A DNA stretch of 64,000 nt, taken from the NCBI GenBank assembly GCA_019426215.1, contig CM033392.1, forward strand, positions 39,418,980 to 39,482,979, given 5' to 3'. The translations under genes and the position numbers were made by a program. The stretch comes from Buddleja alternifolia (Eukaryota; Streptophyta; Magnoliopsida; Lamiales; Scrophulariaceae). The notes below the pieces were generated by a model. The model saw only the letters and a program-made list of their open reading frames with translations. It was not told the DNA's origin and did not search any database. Shown one piece after another: positions 33,655-46,198 of the stretch (the stretch's first letter is position 1; every line of letters starts with the position of its first letter).

Positions 33655-34873
33655 AAGGCTGCAAAGTCGAGCCAACGACTTCAAAAAAAGGCGCTGCTTG
33701 GGAGGCAACCCAAGAGTGGCTGAACGACCATCATCAGATTTGCTTTCTTTTTCCCTATCTCTTTTAATTTCGTTTGTTCATTTTTTTTATTTATTTATTT
33801 TCATTCTGTGTTGCATTGAGGACAATGCAGATTTTAAGTGTGGGGGAGATGGTTAGTTATTTGTTTTATGAGTTAAAAAAAAAAATTCTTTATTGTGTAG
33901 CCAAGTAAGGTAGTGAAAAATTATTTCCCTTCATCAGTGGTTGATTGAAAAATAGACTAGATTCAATAGAGAAGTTAAGTAGTGTTAAAATTGTTATAAT
34001 TGTTGAAGTACAGACTTTTAGAGAAATTCGTGTAAATTCGTAATTAAGCATAACTTTGTATGTGACTTTTGACTCACTGAAATTCCTTCAAAATCCTCAA
34101 GGTTAATCTGGTTGATAGTGATTTAAAGTAATAACGGATGAAATTCCTCGGTGTAAAGCTTGAGGCGTAAACTATGTAATGTTGAAGATATAATATAGCG
34201 CCTGGGATTATCTACACTGAAGGGATTAAGCCTGAGGAGTTTTCAAGCTTGATAACCTAAGACTATCTAGTCTGGGATCTATCGGCCCAAACCTGCTACT
34301 GTGTTGGAAATCTAATAGGGCTATTCAAAGTATGTCCAGAATGAAATGATCCGCTTGTTGAGTAACCGGGTGCATTCATGAATAATGTTTGTATTCGCGT
34401 CAAAAGACAAGTGTGTGCTTAATAATAATATATTGCTCGTTTTAATTCATGCTTGAGGAAATATAAAGGGATGATGTTGAGTTAAATGTTGCATTAATAG
34501 TATTGCGGTTACAAAATGAAGTGAATTCTTGAGAAGTTTGTGTGAATGCAAGAGTAATGGTGGACACATGATTAACCTTTCTAGCTAATTTTGTTAATTT
34601 TTGGTTATGAATCGATGATGTTTAGAAAGAAAATTTCATGAACTTGCTTGTTTGTACATTGAGAGATTGATTTTGTGGGTATATCTTCTGCAAACCCTCA
34701 CGAGACTAAACTCGTCCACTAGGGGTAACCTAGGGGTTTAAAGGCTTGTTGCATATGCTAAATGCAACCGTGTTACCTACGAAAGTGGTTGGCTTTAGTT
34801 TTAGGTTTTTTTTTTTTTCTAGTTTCTCTTTATCATTGCCCGAGGACGTGCAAGAGCTAAGTGTGGGAGAATT
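33655..34873 (+). other. Gypsy 3' untranslated region with polypurine tract
   Basis: No gene is visible between pol and the 3' LTR. The words 'gaggacaatgcag' and 'aagtgtgggggaga' at about 33818-33849 and 'aagtgtgggagaatt' at 34859-34873 form two purine tracts; the second abuts the LTR and is the polypurine tract. The internal copy may be a second, central priming site. A glycine- and serine-rich env-like protein is not encoded. Confidence 0.75.
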
Positions 34874-36360
34874 TGATAAGTGCAATATTTATATATTTTA
34901 TTACCTCTATCTTTAGCATTTTATTGTGATTATATGGCCATTGGAACTGATTTTATCTCATTTTGTGATTTGGGCAAGAGTTGAAGTGCAAAATATCAAT
35001 TTCAATCAAAATGACAGATTTAGCGATGTTTCGGAAATATTAATATATCTGGAGATGCAGACATTAGTTTCTATTGAATTTTATTTAGTTGGAAAGCTAA
35101 GACAAAGGCCTATATTTCTTATGAAGAAGTCCAGACCCAGTTCGGAAGTTAAAGGTCTCGAAAGTGTTGAATAATTTAATGAAGATTTCTGTTCTGGACT
35201 GGACTGGAATGCGCAGCTTTGGTGAAAAATTCATAACTATAGTTATGTGTCTTGGATTCAGTCAAGGCCAGTTGGAAATGAAAGATAACACATAAAGCTA
35301 CAAATGTCTAGAAGGAGTCAAAGTCAGATTCGATGAATTAGAGGTGACAAATCAGAATGTAAAGGGAAGAATATATTCTCCATGCTTTAATGTTAAAGAG
35401 AAGAATATATTCTCCATAATTTGATTTTAAAGCGAAGAATATATTCTCCATGTCTTGATAAAGGAAGAGGGAATATATTCTCTCTATGATTATGTCATCT
35501 TTTCATTGCCTATATATATATATGTCTTGCAAGAGTTGAAGAAGAACAACAAAAACAAGAAGAAAACAAAGAGAAGAGAGTTAGAAAAATAGTACTTTCA
35601 AGTTTTATGCTTACAATTATGAGTAGCTAAGTTTTTCTTTCGATTCAAGGGAGTTCATTTTGATTCACATGTTGTGAGATACGGAGCTTCATCTATCTAT
35701 CTACGGTTTGATTATCTTTTGTTTCTTATTCTTAATGTTCATGCTTGTTTAGATAATAATCTAAGGTGCACATTAGTTGATTATCTATTACAATCTATTG
35801 CTAACAAATCTTCATAATCCGTAATTGTTATGTTTGATTTGTGCATGTAGCAATTAGGTTTTCATGATTAGGATCCCAATTTTCGTTGATAACCTAAGGG
35901 AAACATTAGAGTAAATTAAATAGTTGGCGCTTGCTTAAACTATTGTTTATCCTTAGTCGCTTCTAATTCGTTATGCTATTATTAACATGATTAGGATTGC
36001 TTAATACCGAATCAGTTGATAATAAGAATTTAACCGGGTGCTGGGCTTTGGTTGATGATATACGGAAGTTAATAGGGATATAAATAGCTGGTTATTTATG
36101 TTCTTGGCTAAGTAATCAAAGAATAGATAGTATTTTAGGTGTCTATGATCAACTTGAATTGAAGAACGAACTATCCTTGAATCGATGCTTTACATTTATT
36201 GAACTTCCTATTTAATTCCTGTCATTATTAATTCATCAAACAAACCTCCCCATTGAATATTATTTTGATCAACCAATCTCTAGGGTTCGACCTGGACTTA
36301 CGAGTACTACAAATTCTTGTGAGAACAGTAATTATATTTTGGTGCATTCGACACGTACCA
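34874..36360 (+). repeat. 3' LTR of the gypsy element
   Basis: The 1,487-bp LTR matches 26457-27926 except for an extra 13 bp (GGAAGTTAAAGGT, near 35142), an extra 4 bp in the TATA region (near 35516) and scattered substitutions, several of them in the 34-bp tandem units. Confidence 0.95.
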
Positions 36361-36510
36361 CATAGCCTGTTTTACGACCCGAATCCATGACCCGGATCAA
36401 CGAATTAGGTATCGAAACCCACGACCCGTCGGGCTACGGTCATGACCCGACGGGCCGTGACTGGGCAGGGCTGGGCCGAACCGACCGGCTGGGCCAAACA
36501 ACGCGCGCGA
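36361..36510 (-). mobile_element. Probable continuation of the Copia-2 leader
   Basis: After the CATAG duplication the sequence should continue the DNA interrupted by the gypsy element. It is GC-rich with repeated 'gacccg' words and resembles in style the 'gtgacccatgggtcaaccc' piece of the Copia-1 leader at 3567-3590. Where it ends and hAT DNA begins is not clear. No primer site or 5' LTR follows. Confidence 0.45.
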
Positions 36511-39500
36511 ACAGGTTCGGTTTCGATTTTTTTTTATACCTATTTTCAAACCGAATTGCCAAATGCGGTTTTGCCAAAAAATAATTTGAAATTGTGATTT
36601 TGCAAATCAAAACCAAGAGTGCGGTTATGAGCGGTTTGGTGCAGTTTGGTAGTTTTTAAGTTGGCCTAGTTTAAATAAAAATTAAAGCTAAAATGCATTA
36701 CATATAGATACTAAAAGAAAAAACTATTATTGCAAAACTAACAAATTCTCAACAGTAAGAAAAAACAAATGTATTAATAGACAAAAACAAGAAACATCTC
36801 TAAAAAAAATCTCTAATTCAATATATTTCAATAGAACTTCCACTTCGCCCAACAAAAATCTGCAAGAGAAACGAAGAACTCAAGTTAAGAAAATGCAAAG
36901 AAAAAAATCATTAAAGATTTAATTATTTGTAGATACAAACCAAAAAAAAAATTCACCAACCTTAAAACTAATCATCCATATCATTGGTATCTGATGTTAG
37001 TAAAGAGCTTGATCCTTCCAATTCTGAAAGATCAACAAGCCATCATTAATAAACGAAATGAATACTTGAGACCATAAGCCAAAAATAGATAAAAAAAAAA
37101 AAGTGTTCTCACCTTTTTCGAATTCTTCAAATTGTTCAATATCCTCAATCACTGCTTGAAGATCAATAGGAGGAGTAGCACGTAACCAATCTTGAGCACA
37201 TATGAGGGCCTCAACCATTTTTGGAGATAAAGAGCTTCTAAATGGATCAATAACACGACCACTTGTGCTAAAAGCAGATTCTGAAGCGATAGTAGAAACT
37301 GGAATAGCTAAGACATCTCTTGCAACTTTAGAAAGAACTGGATATTTCGGAGTATTCACTTTCCACCAATTTAACACATCAAAATCTTTACTTGATTTTT
37401 CACAACCATCAAGCAAGTATCTTGCTAGTTCTGATTTGCTCTCAACACATTGTTCTTCTTCCAAATGTTTAGCAAATTGGGAATCTAGTAATTCACTAAG
37501 ATCATCTTCTCCATCACTTTGCATGTAATTAGAGGTTTGGCTCCCACAATTCTCTTTACTACTTTGCTGAAAATTAGAATCCCCGTAGTGCTTATACAAC
37601 AAACCCACAATGCTTTCTATTTTTTCAGTCATCCTTGTCACAAAATAAGAATCGCCTTCATATATTGTGGTAAAACCAAAGGTAACATACTTTAACTTGT
37701 ATCTAGGGTCCACAAGAGTAGCAACAAACAACAACCAATTGATATTTTCAATGTTTCCCCAATATTTATTGAATTTCTCTTTCATGCGAATAGCCATGGT
37801 CGCCATGTGTAAATCTCCTTTATTTCTCATAGTAGACAAACCAATGTAGATAGTAGCAAGCTCACGAAAAAAAGCATTTGAAGTGACGTACAATGAACCA
37901 GAGAACTTTAAGGTTACGTTGTAAAAGATTTTCAAGAATTTAACAAAGTTCCTAGCATTAACCCAATCTACATCGGATGGAGGCCCAATTGTCTTATTCC
38001 CTTTTATTTTTTTCCCTTCTTCCCTTACCTTCACCTTCTCGATTCAGTTCATAACAATGAAAGTAGTCCAAAATTTTTTGATCTTCATCACCTAACCTCT
38101 CAGAATCTTTTTCAAACTTCTCAGCAGCCTCAAGCATCATATAAGTTAAATTCCATCGTGTTTCTACGTCTAGCAAACAAGGCTCTTACAAATATTTTTT
38201 TTCTCTCTCTATACACTTCTTGAAAGCCTTTAGTCTAGCTGGAGAAGACCTAACATATTTCACAGCATTTCGAACATGCATTATGGCCTCATGTTGCTCT
38301 TCTAGTCCCTCTTTGACAATTAGATTAACTATATGAGCAGAACATCGGACATGCATGTAATCATTATTCAAAACAACATCTTTCCACTTACATTTTTTTT
38401 TCCAAATGACTTATTGCTCTATCATTAGAGCTAGCATTGTCCACTGTTATTGTTAAGACCGTATCAATGCCCCATTGGTTTAGACATTCTTCTACTTGTT
38501 TTCCAATTGTTTCCCCTTTATGGTTCTCAACAATGCAAAAGTTTATTATTCTTTTCTGTAACTTCCAGTCACTATCTATCCAATGTGCAGTAAGACACAT
38601 ATAGTTTAAGTTTTGCACTGATGTCCAAGTGTCGGTGGTTAGGCATATTCTTTGGAACTTTAACATCCTTTTTAATTTCTTTTTCTCTTCAAGAAAAATT
38701 TTCAAGCAATCTCTAGCAACAATATGCCTAGAAGGCACTTCAAACCTTGATTCCAGAATTCGAGAATAGGCTCTAAAACCTTCTCCTTCCACTATCCTAA
38801 AGAGCAATTCATCAATGATTACCATTTTGGCAAGACTTTTCCTAACTTCTTCCAAGTTTAAAGCCTTTCCTTTAATGGTAGGTTTATCATTTTGATTCCC
38901 AATCATACCTGTATAGTCATCCATTGTCTTTTGTGATTTTTCCACTCTGTATGGATAACTTTTACACAAAGACAATAAATGTGTCCACATAGTACTAGTT
39001 CCATCATTTTTTGGATGGGCAGCATAACTTGTACCACAATAGTTACATGCAGCTCTAGGTGGGTTACTACCTTCTAATTTGGTAAAATGACCCCATAATT
39101 CAGAGACACGCTTTCCTTCTTCTTTCTTAGCTATTTCAACTGCTTTAGCTCTTTGTCTTTTCTTTGGAGGCTGGCTAGGTGGTTTTTTATTCACCAAAGA
39201 AGAGGATTCTTTTGTGGCATTCAATTCTTTTGAAGTGCTCTGTTGAGAGATAATATTGACGTACCTTGATTCAGCTTTTTGAGCTTGTTCTTGTTCTTTA
39301 ATTGGATCTATCGTCTCCTTTAGAATTTCCACATCTGAAACTTGTTGTAACTCCTTCTGTTTAACATCACTAAAGTAAACAAAAATAGTATGAACTAATA
39401 TCAAATTGATCCACATGAAACCATATTTAAGTAGAAAATCATATATGTTTCAAACATCAAAAGTCTTTATTAATCGAAAAACGACGTTAAGAGTTTGACA

Positions 39501-40486
39501 AATAAGTGTGACTTACCGTTGAATTAGTGATATTCTCCATGTAGTATATTCACTACAAAATAAAAACAACTTCATTAAGAAAATATAAATATTATATAAT
39601 ATCATGAAAAAATGAAATGATGTTTGTTCTATAAATTTTACTATAATTTCATGATATAATATTATATCATCTAACAACTGTAAAATTAATACAAAAGAGA
39701 ATCTTAAATTTCATACAATATTGCAAGCAACATTACCATGCATCAAGTTTTCTACATCATCTCAATTATGCAATCAGTTGGTCTCCAAGAACAATGACAT
39801 CCAGTGACTTGCTCTCCAATTTATCTTCATCAATATATGATTTTAATCTTTACTATACTAGTAGTAATATAAACTCTTGCACTTGCACTAATCTTGTTAA
39901 GGATCACAAATTCTTGCCTAAACTTTGATATATTGACCTATCAATATCACTTTCTTAAACAAAAACTAATATAATGATGATCAAACCTAGAAGAAAGAAA
40001 AATATGCATGAAAAAAAAGGTGTTAAATTATGAAAATTTAAAATAACTGCTTAACTTTGTCTTGTTCCTTGTCGTTAAAAATTAAAGATATGGAAAAGGC
40101 AGAGAAAAACGTAGAAGGGAGAAAACAGAAGACGGAGAGGCGAGAGGCGAGAGTTTGAGACTTTGAGATTGAAGCAAAGTCTATATGAGGTTAAATTTTA
40201 GAATTTGGTAATTTCTATGTATTCTTTTTTAATTTTGGATACAAAATAAATGACTATTCCTTATCTTTGACTTGAATTGGACAAATAATCTTTAAAAGAG
40301 AAAAGGGGTTTTAATTAGTTAATAGTTGACTATGTCGTGCGGATTGTCCATGATGGATGAGTTAAGTTTGCATGTATTTTTGGAGAATTTAGGATTCTAA
40401 ATCAATTTAAATTTATGATGACAACCCTAAATAGTGATTATTATACCTCCGTTTCTAATTCTCCAAATATATACATTATATAGATA

Positions 40487-40518
<32 letters not shown>

Positions 40519-40694
40519 TGGATGTGCGGTTCGGTTTGATTTTTTTATAAGAAAAATTGAAACCAAACCGAAAAAGCGGTGCGGTTTTCATGTAATTTTT
40601 AAACCACGATTTGTATAAAAATTTGACACAAACGGTGCCGTTCGATTTTGTTCGGGCTGTTTGGGTGGTTTTTCAAATTTCATGATCACCCCTA
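36511..40694 (-). mobile_element. hAT-superfamily DNA transposon, left terminus not found
   Basis: The block contains a hAT transposase gene on the minus strand. Subterminal GCGGTT and AACCG-rich DNA lies on both sides: 36540-36660, and 40520-40660 with 'gtgcggttcggtttg' and 'aaaccgaaaaagcggtgcgg'. The right end reads ...CATGATCACCCCTA at 40694, a hAT-type terminal repeat (TAGGGGTGATCATG reversed). A matching left terminus and an 8-bp duplication were not found, so the left boundary given is approximate and that end may be lost or altered where it meets Copia-2. Confidence 0.75.
36968..39540 (-). pseudogene. hAT transposase gene (BED zinc finger, hATC domain), broken
   Basis: Coding DNA runs from about 39374 to 37113, with a last exon 36968-37023 after a GT-AG intron (37024-37112), ending '...SDTNDMDD' and TAG. 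A short upstream exon at 39517-39540 (MENITNST) is possible. Domains in order: a BED zinc finger ('LWGHFTKLEGSNPPRAACNYCG' region, C-C-H pattern), the RNase H-like core ('RICLTTDTWTSVQN' with DTW, 'CSAHIVNLIV', 'ETRWNLTYMML'), and the hATC dimerisation region ('VLSKVARDVLAIPVSTIASE', 'SAFSTSGRVID'). Breaks: a frameshift at a poly-A run (plus strand T run, about 38393-38402), a TAA near 38186 and a frameshift near 38030. The enzyme would excise and insert hAT elements; this copy is inactive. Confidence 0.88.
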
Positions 40695-42114
40695 CTTGTT
40701 GAGATTGTAGGGTGCAATTCATTATTGGATTTGAGTCCAAAGGGCAATACAGTGATTTGGAGATTTCTGCCTTGTTCTTCTTCCCCCGTCCTTCTATTTT
40801 CAGCAAAATTCCTTTGTGTACTATCTTTATTTTTGCCCTAGATTTTCCACCAACGACCTCACACATAAATCAAACTTGTTTCCTATTATAGAGGGGTAAG
40901 TAAGAAACTTTATCATATAGTTATTGTTCATACAGCATGGTTCACAAGCTGACATTTTGCTCATTTCATTAAAATCTTCAAATTTTCTGCACTTACAACA
41001 TTTCCAATCACTGTAGATCATTAGGCAAGTATTATATATATATATATATCATGAAGAAGAAGCTTTCAAAACTGTGGTCCAACTAAAATCAAATGGGCAC
41101 TGAATCATTAACATGACATCAAATTAAAGCAATTGTATACAAGCTTGTTCTCCACCATTTTATAGCACCTTCCCCCATCTGGACATGCTCATAATTTTAG
41201 ATCCAATGTATACATCAATGTTCTCGAACATTATAGAGCAAAAGTAAACGTGTTTATTCTCATCCAAGATTTCTTACTATACAACTTTTCATCTTCGAAC
41301 CAATAAGCTTCACATCCAGGTATACTCATTACTCGATGCCAAATTGTAAATATGTACACACCAAACAAACAAAATGAGGATCAATGATAGCATTCTTCTT
41401 GATACATTTCTAACCTGGAACAGATAAACAAAGAAAAGATAATCAGGATTAGTGTGACATTAGACCTACATATAGTTATAATTAGAGGGAGAAAGAATTT
41501 CAAACTAGGAGAAAAAAGATACTCTTTCAGGCAAGTATCTTCTCAAGAAGTGATTAAGCATATTCAAGCAGCTAGATTCTCTCAAAACTACAAGTTTCGA
41601 ATTATCCTGAAATTTAGCGTTTGATATTCCTTAGTAGTTCCTTTTCATTTTGCGCTTCCTTTTTCCAATGATTTGAATTTGTTTTGCAGTTTGTTCTCCA
41701 CCCGTCATTATCCTATCATTTTCAAAGCATTACTAGGATTAGTGAAATGGAAAATGCATCCTTGCAAATAGAATTTTCAAAAGCATTATTGTTTTATTTA
41801 GATTAATTATTAGCATTACCAAGTTTTGTTGTCCATCCATTAAACCAAGTCGACCAATTTTGTCAAATCCTACGTTTTCCACCAAGAGTAATAAGAAAAG
41901 TAACTCATTTAGCTTCTAATTTGATCTGCAACGAATGCTACAAATTCACACCACATGATGTTTCTGTACAAGGTTATACATTGCTTAAACCTGGCTTGCA
42001 TCTTTGTGCATTCTGTCTTTGTCCTAAGTTCCTCTCGTTTTGCAGAAACTTTAAATTGAGGCAATTTACAAACATATACTGTACATGTGGATTTGGCAAA
42101 GTTAGTTACAAGGA
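40695..42114. other. Intergenic DNA upstream of the kinase fragment
   Basis: Mostly AT-rich with a (TA) tract at about 41033-41049. It may hold promoter or N-terminal exons of the downstream kinase, but none could be recognised. Open frames at 40588-40866, 40827-41021 and 41921-42160 have no known motif. Confidence 0.4.
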
Positions 42115-42505
42115 GTATCACGTTCAAAGTACCGAAGTACCCAGTACAAAACGGATATAATTAGAATAACATCAAATTATGAAAATCATATTAACGATGG
42201 GGGATTTGGGAAAATCTATAAGGGTAACTTAGATGGCAAGCCAGTCGCTGTGAAATTATATCAAAGCAAGCAAATCCATCAATTTGAGGAAAGAGTTTTT
42301 GTCCATATGCATATTATGGGCATAAATATTCTCAATAGTAACTTTTGTCTTGTTTCTCACTCTTAGAATGAAAAAGAAAAATTGATGGACAGTGATCATC
42401 CTCACATTGTAAAGCTATATGGATATCATGAAAGGAAAAAGGAGGATAGAGGCTCGTCGTTGGTCCTAGAGTATGCGCCAGGCCGGCTTCCCAAGACAAC
42501 CAAAG
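42115..42505 (+). pseudogene. Kinase-domain fragment, two exons of a second receptor-like kinase
   Basis: Exon A ends at 42294 and encodes 'DIIRITSNYENHINDGGFGK', 'IYKGNLDGKPVAVKLYQ', that is the glycine loop and the VAVK lysine, both intact. Exon B (42367-42505) encodes 'DSDHPHIVKLYGYHERKK' and 'SLVLEYAPGR'. The exon phases are the same as at exons 1 and 2 of the pseudokinase at 12691-16480 (phase 0, then one extra base), so both genes belong to one family. Upstream of 42145 the frame shifts ('TFKVPKYPVQ' in a neighbouring frame). No catalytic-loop exons follow before the transposon block that starts at 42772. They may be lost, or lie beyond it as a hugely expanded intron. Confidence 0.7.
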
Positions 42506-42771
42506 GTTAATTTTTAAACACAGGAAACTTTTTGAATGCTTTTCAACTTTGATGGCAACCCCTTTTGAAAACTCATTGTAGTCAATTTTTAAGATTTAAT
42601 CATGATAAAACAATTTTATGATAGAGGGCACAGAAAATAATTAATGGTCTTTTTTTTTTTTTTTTGACAAGTTAATTACTGGTCATTTGAATTAAAGAAG
42701 ATTACTCATCCTTATTTTGGTAGACCTTCATTTTTATTCTTTTACCATTCAATTGAATATTTGTTCCTACA

Positions 42772-43175
42772 TATACTAAAAAAAATGATTATTGCCCATG
42801 TCAATATGCCATGGTGAAAAGTCCTTTTGCCATCCTTAAAACCAATTGACCACGGCTTTGCTACGACTTTGGCCGTAGTATTTGCAAGCATGGCCAAAAC
42901 ATTGACCATGACATATTAGTCATGATCAATGTTTTGTTCATTGTAAAGCCCATGACTTTTTGCCGGTGTAAAAAAGTATTAAGTTAACATTTCTTCCATC
43001 AGGCTAGTTAGAGCTTAAAATAGCTAGCATTTTTTTTAAACCACGGCTAACTTTAATGTGGTTATATGAAACATCTATCACGGCAAAGTTAGCCTTGAGC
43101 TTAGACCGCTATAAACCACGATTTTAAGCTATGACATATTTTTTTTTATTGCCAATACTCAATTTTCTTATAGTG
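42772..43175. mobile_element. CACTA-like non-autonomous element
   Basis: The right end, reversed, reads CACTATAAGAAAATTGAGTA, close to the CACTA family terminus. The left end (TATACTAAAAAAAATGATTA) matches it imperfectly, about 17 of 25 positions. The interior has repeated 'ccacggcta' and 'ggccgtagt' words and a 17-bp inverted repeat (42896-42912 with 42919-42935, one mismatch). No 3-bp target duplication was identified. The same element lies in the second duplicated copy, ending at 50440. Confidence 0.5.
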
Positions 43176-46100
43176 ACCTAAATATAATATGTAATTTATA
43201 ACTAACCTTTCATATTGGTTTTCATTATCCATCATTGAAAATAATATATGTTTGACATTGACCTTTTTAAATGAATACATGATCAGATTAATTAATATTT
43301 AATCGTATAAAAGTTCCTGTATTATATTTATTTCCATTTTAATGTTTTACAAAACATTAATAGCAAGTTACAAATTTTTAAATATGGACAGTAAAAGTTT
43401 AATTAGATTACATTTATACAAAGTTGATATAAAAAAATATTTAGCAAGGAAGGTTGATTCTAATGCTCAATGAAAATATTTATAAGAATAATTTTGTTAA
43501 ATGACATTTTTCACTAATTTTCTTTTACATCAAAAATAATTCTACGCGTATGTTATTATATGTTTAAACATTTCATATTTATATGATAAGACAACAAATA
43601 TCTTAATTCATACCAACTTATCAGAATTTTAATATGGTATGCAGGACAAATATTTGTATGAAATGTCAGGATAAAAATTTAACAATATCAAATATCTAAA
43701 TCATACCAACTTATCACAAAATTAGAGAAAGTTAAATAGAAAATGAAAGTTAACTAACAAACCTCAAGTTAGAGTGGTCCAGCACTCCCCGAACTTTCAA
43801 ACCATATTAAAGATCCAAATCATCTTCTTTTCAAAAAAAAATTCAAACAAATTCGAGATGTAATTTTGAAAATGCATCCTTCACACCTTGTCCTCTCCTC
43901 AAATTGAAGTTCATCCAATTTGTTATCAAGTGTGTACCAGTCAAAACCGTCAATTCCAATACACAATATGTAGGTATTTAAACACCCATCAACTCTAAAC
44001 TGAACCAAAACATGCTCTTTCACCACCAACCAAATAGATACATATTGAAATTCTTAAGTATATAAGGAACTTAGCTACTGAAAAGTTATGGCGATCCATC
44101 AGCCATTTTAATACAATCAATTATATTAAACCAATACATTACCATGTCCTGCATATGAAGAGACATGTATGGGAGTTGGAAAGTTGTATTTTATTATTAA
44201 TTGAGTCATTAATTGATGAACCAATTGTTTTATTTGTGCTAATTAAATGGAAATAATAATTAATTTTTATTTTAAAATTAAATATTAATAAGGATAGATT
44301 AGTCCATTCACAATTGGAAGAAACAACTTAGGTATCCACATCTTTAGTACAGTATAGATATAGATATAGATTGAATGACGACGTATTTTGATGAGCTTGT
44401 GCTCGAGTTCAATAAGAATTAGTGGAGCCAAGTTTAAGATTATATTTTTTATTTAGGACCTAATTTAGGTTAAAACTGTTCATATGAGTTGAAACTCAAG
44501 AGCTCATTTGAAAGTCTTCTTTTGTGTCCTCCGCGTATCTAAGGCCACTATTTTGTTGGAGGATCTAATCTCTTAGGGTTGTTTGGGTTTAAAATTTAAA
44601 AGCTGTGAATTCAAATCTATAATAAACTTCATTGAACTTGTTTAAATGATTGTGGTTTTCACCCATTCCAAGGTTTTCTATTAAATCATTTAACAAGTTA
44701 CAATCTTCTGAATTTTTTCTTCTCTAAATTATTTCCTGAAACCCAGTCAATCCATTGGTTCATTGATTCAGTCAATGGTTTGAAAATGGGACTTGTCATC
44801 TATTAAATAATTATTGACATACTTAAATATATATGTGTATATATATACATATATATATATATATATTACGATAGATATAATTCTGTTTTTTCAATCGTAG
44901 TAAGAATTAAAATTATCCTAAATTCATATACTCGATTTTATGAATCAATCATATTTAATGACAATAATTAACAAAGTCAAATATAAACTATTCATTTTCA
45001 AAATTAAATCATTACGGTTTGATACTAGTAAATTTCATAGGGAACCATTTACTAGTAAATGACCAAAAAGCCCATTATTAACATAATATCAGATTATCTT
45101 AAGTGATTACACACTTCTAGAAAACAATGGCAAAAGAAAAAGCGGCGCGAATAGAACTTTAAAACATGAAATTAATTTATATATTATGACATGAAATTAA
45201 TTTACATATTTTGACTTCAAAAGCAAAACACTATTCGAGCATTAATGAAGTGGTATTTATCTTCATTTTGTAGTGGAAGATAACAACTCCACAATGATCT
45301 GACGCAATTTATACGTATTTTGAAAAATATCAAGAACCCATTGGTTCTCATATCCCGTGACCGGATCAACCAATTCAATGGTCAAAGGGCCGACTTTAGC
45401 GGTTCTCCAAAAATAGAGCGGGTTTTAGCTCTTACCTGCTTGGTGGTCTAGTTTGGCTCATTCCAATGGTCGGATGACGGTTTAGTCGGTCCGAACAGTT
45501 GGGCCAGGTTAAGTTTCAAGACACTGGATTCAATAATATATTATAGATCCTTGATTATGCGGCACCAAATTCATCGACATTCTAAGTGTAAAGGTTGTTT
45601 CTCTTAAGGCTATGTTCTCATATGAATTTAACCTAATGCACTCAAATCAAAGCTTAATTCATTGACAGAGTCAAGGGCTGTATTCAACCAAATCGATTCC
45701 AAAATAACTAACCAAAGAAGAGTGGACTCTAGAGTGGTTGAAACTTAACATTTGATAACATTCAATTAAACAACTTATAAATATTTTATTAAATTTATCA
45801 TTGCCAATTGTTTAACTCAAAACCATCTGAGTGTAGACTTAATTTGAAATGTTGAAAGGCAATTTGATTATTTTTGCGAAATATTAATTTGTTGGCAGAG
45901 ATTTTATTTTTTGGGTTGGATTCTATGGTGATAAATCCGTGCAAATAAAGCCAAAACTAAAAGTAGGCATTCAACGCAGGTACATTGATTTTCCATCAAC
46001 TTCAACGTAGTTATTGTGTCCGTGTTGTTCCTTTCTTAGCCATAGAACACAATACAACAATAGTTACCAAAGGGCAGATTGAAGATATTTAAACCACAAC

Positions 46101-46198
46101 GTAACTATCGGGGACGACACGTAGTTATTGGTATCTCGGTAAAAAGCTCCTAACTCACCAGAGCCAAGTTCGATATATTTTGATTAAGATGTCGGTAT
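42780..46198. repeat. Tandem duplication, copy 1
   Basis: This 3.4-kb block recurs at 50052-57203 (interrupted there by one insertion), nearly base for base; without the insertion the lengths are 3,413 and 3,410 from the first aligned T. It contains the CACTA-like element and otherwise AT-rich non-coding DNA, with a (TA) tract at 44827-44866. A minus-strand 69-codon frame (43820-44029) recurs in copy 2 with a few changes and is not recognised as a protein. Confidence 0.9.

Larger units (their letters stand above)
26457..36360 (+). mobile_element. Young Ty3/gypsy retrotransposon inserted in Copia-2
   Basis: This 9,904-bp element has LTRs at 26457-27926 and 34874-36360 and the perfect duplication CATAG (26452-26456 and 36361-36365). 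The primer site is TGGCGCCGTTGCCGGGGA, the tRNA-Asp type used by Athila-like elements. Gag, protease, reverse transcriptase, RNase H and integrase follow in gypsy order. The LTRs differ in length by 17 bp, fully explained by two indels of 13 and 4 bp, and by only a few substitutions, so the insertion is recent. The lineage is probably Athila, judged from the protease motif 'DLGASINVMP' and the primer site. No env-like frame is present in the 1.2 kb after pol. Confidence 0.95.

Noticed and set aside
33655..34873. Env-like gene of an Athila element
   Set aside because: No long frame, signal peptide or membrane segment was found between pol and the 3' LTR.
41921..42160. Cys-rich 79-codon frame upstream of the kinase fragment
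   Set aside because: Considered as an extracellular exon, but there is no signal peptide or family cysteine pattern, and the frame does not lead into the kinase exon.
43820..44029. 69-codon minus-strand frame, duplicated at 51085-51294
   Set aside because: Its presence in both copies follows from the segmental duplication; no motif or homologue is recognised.
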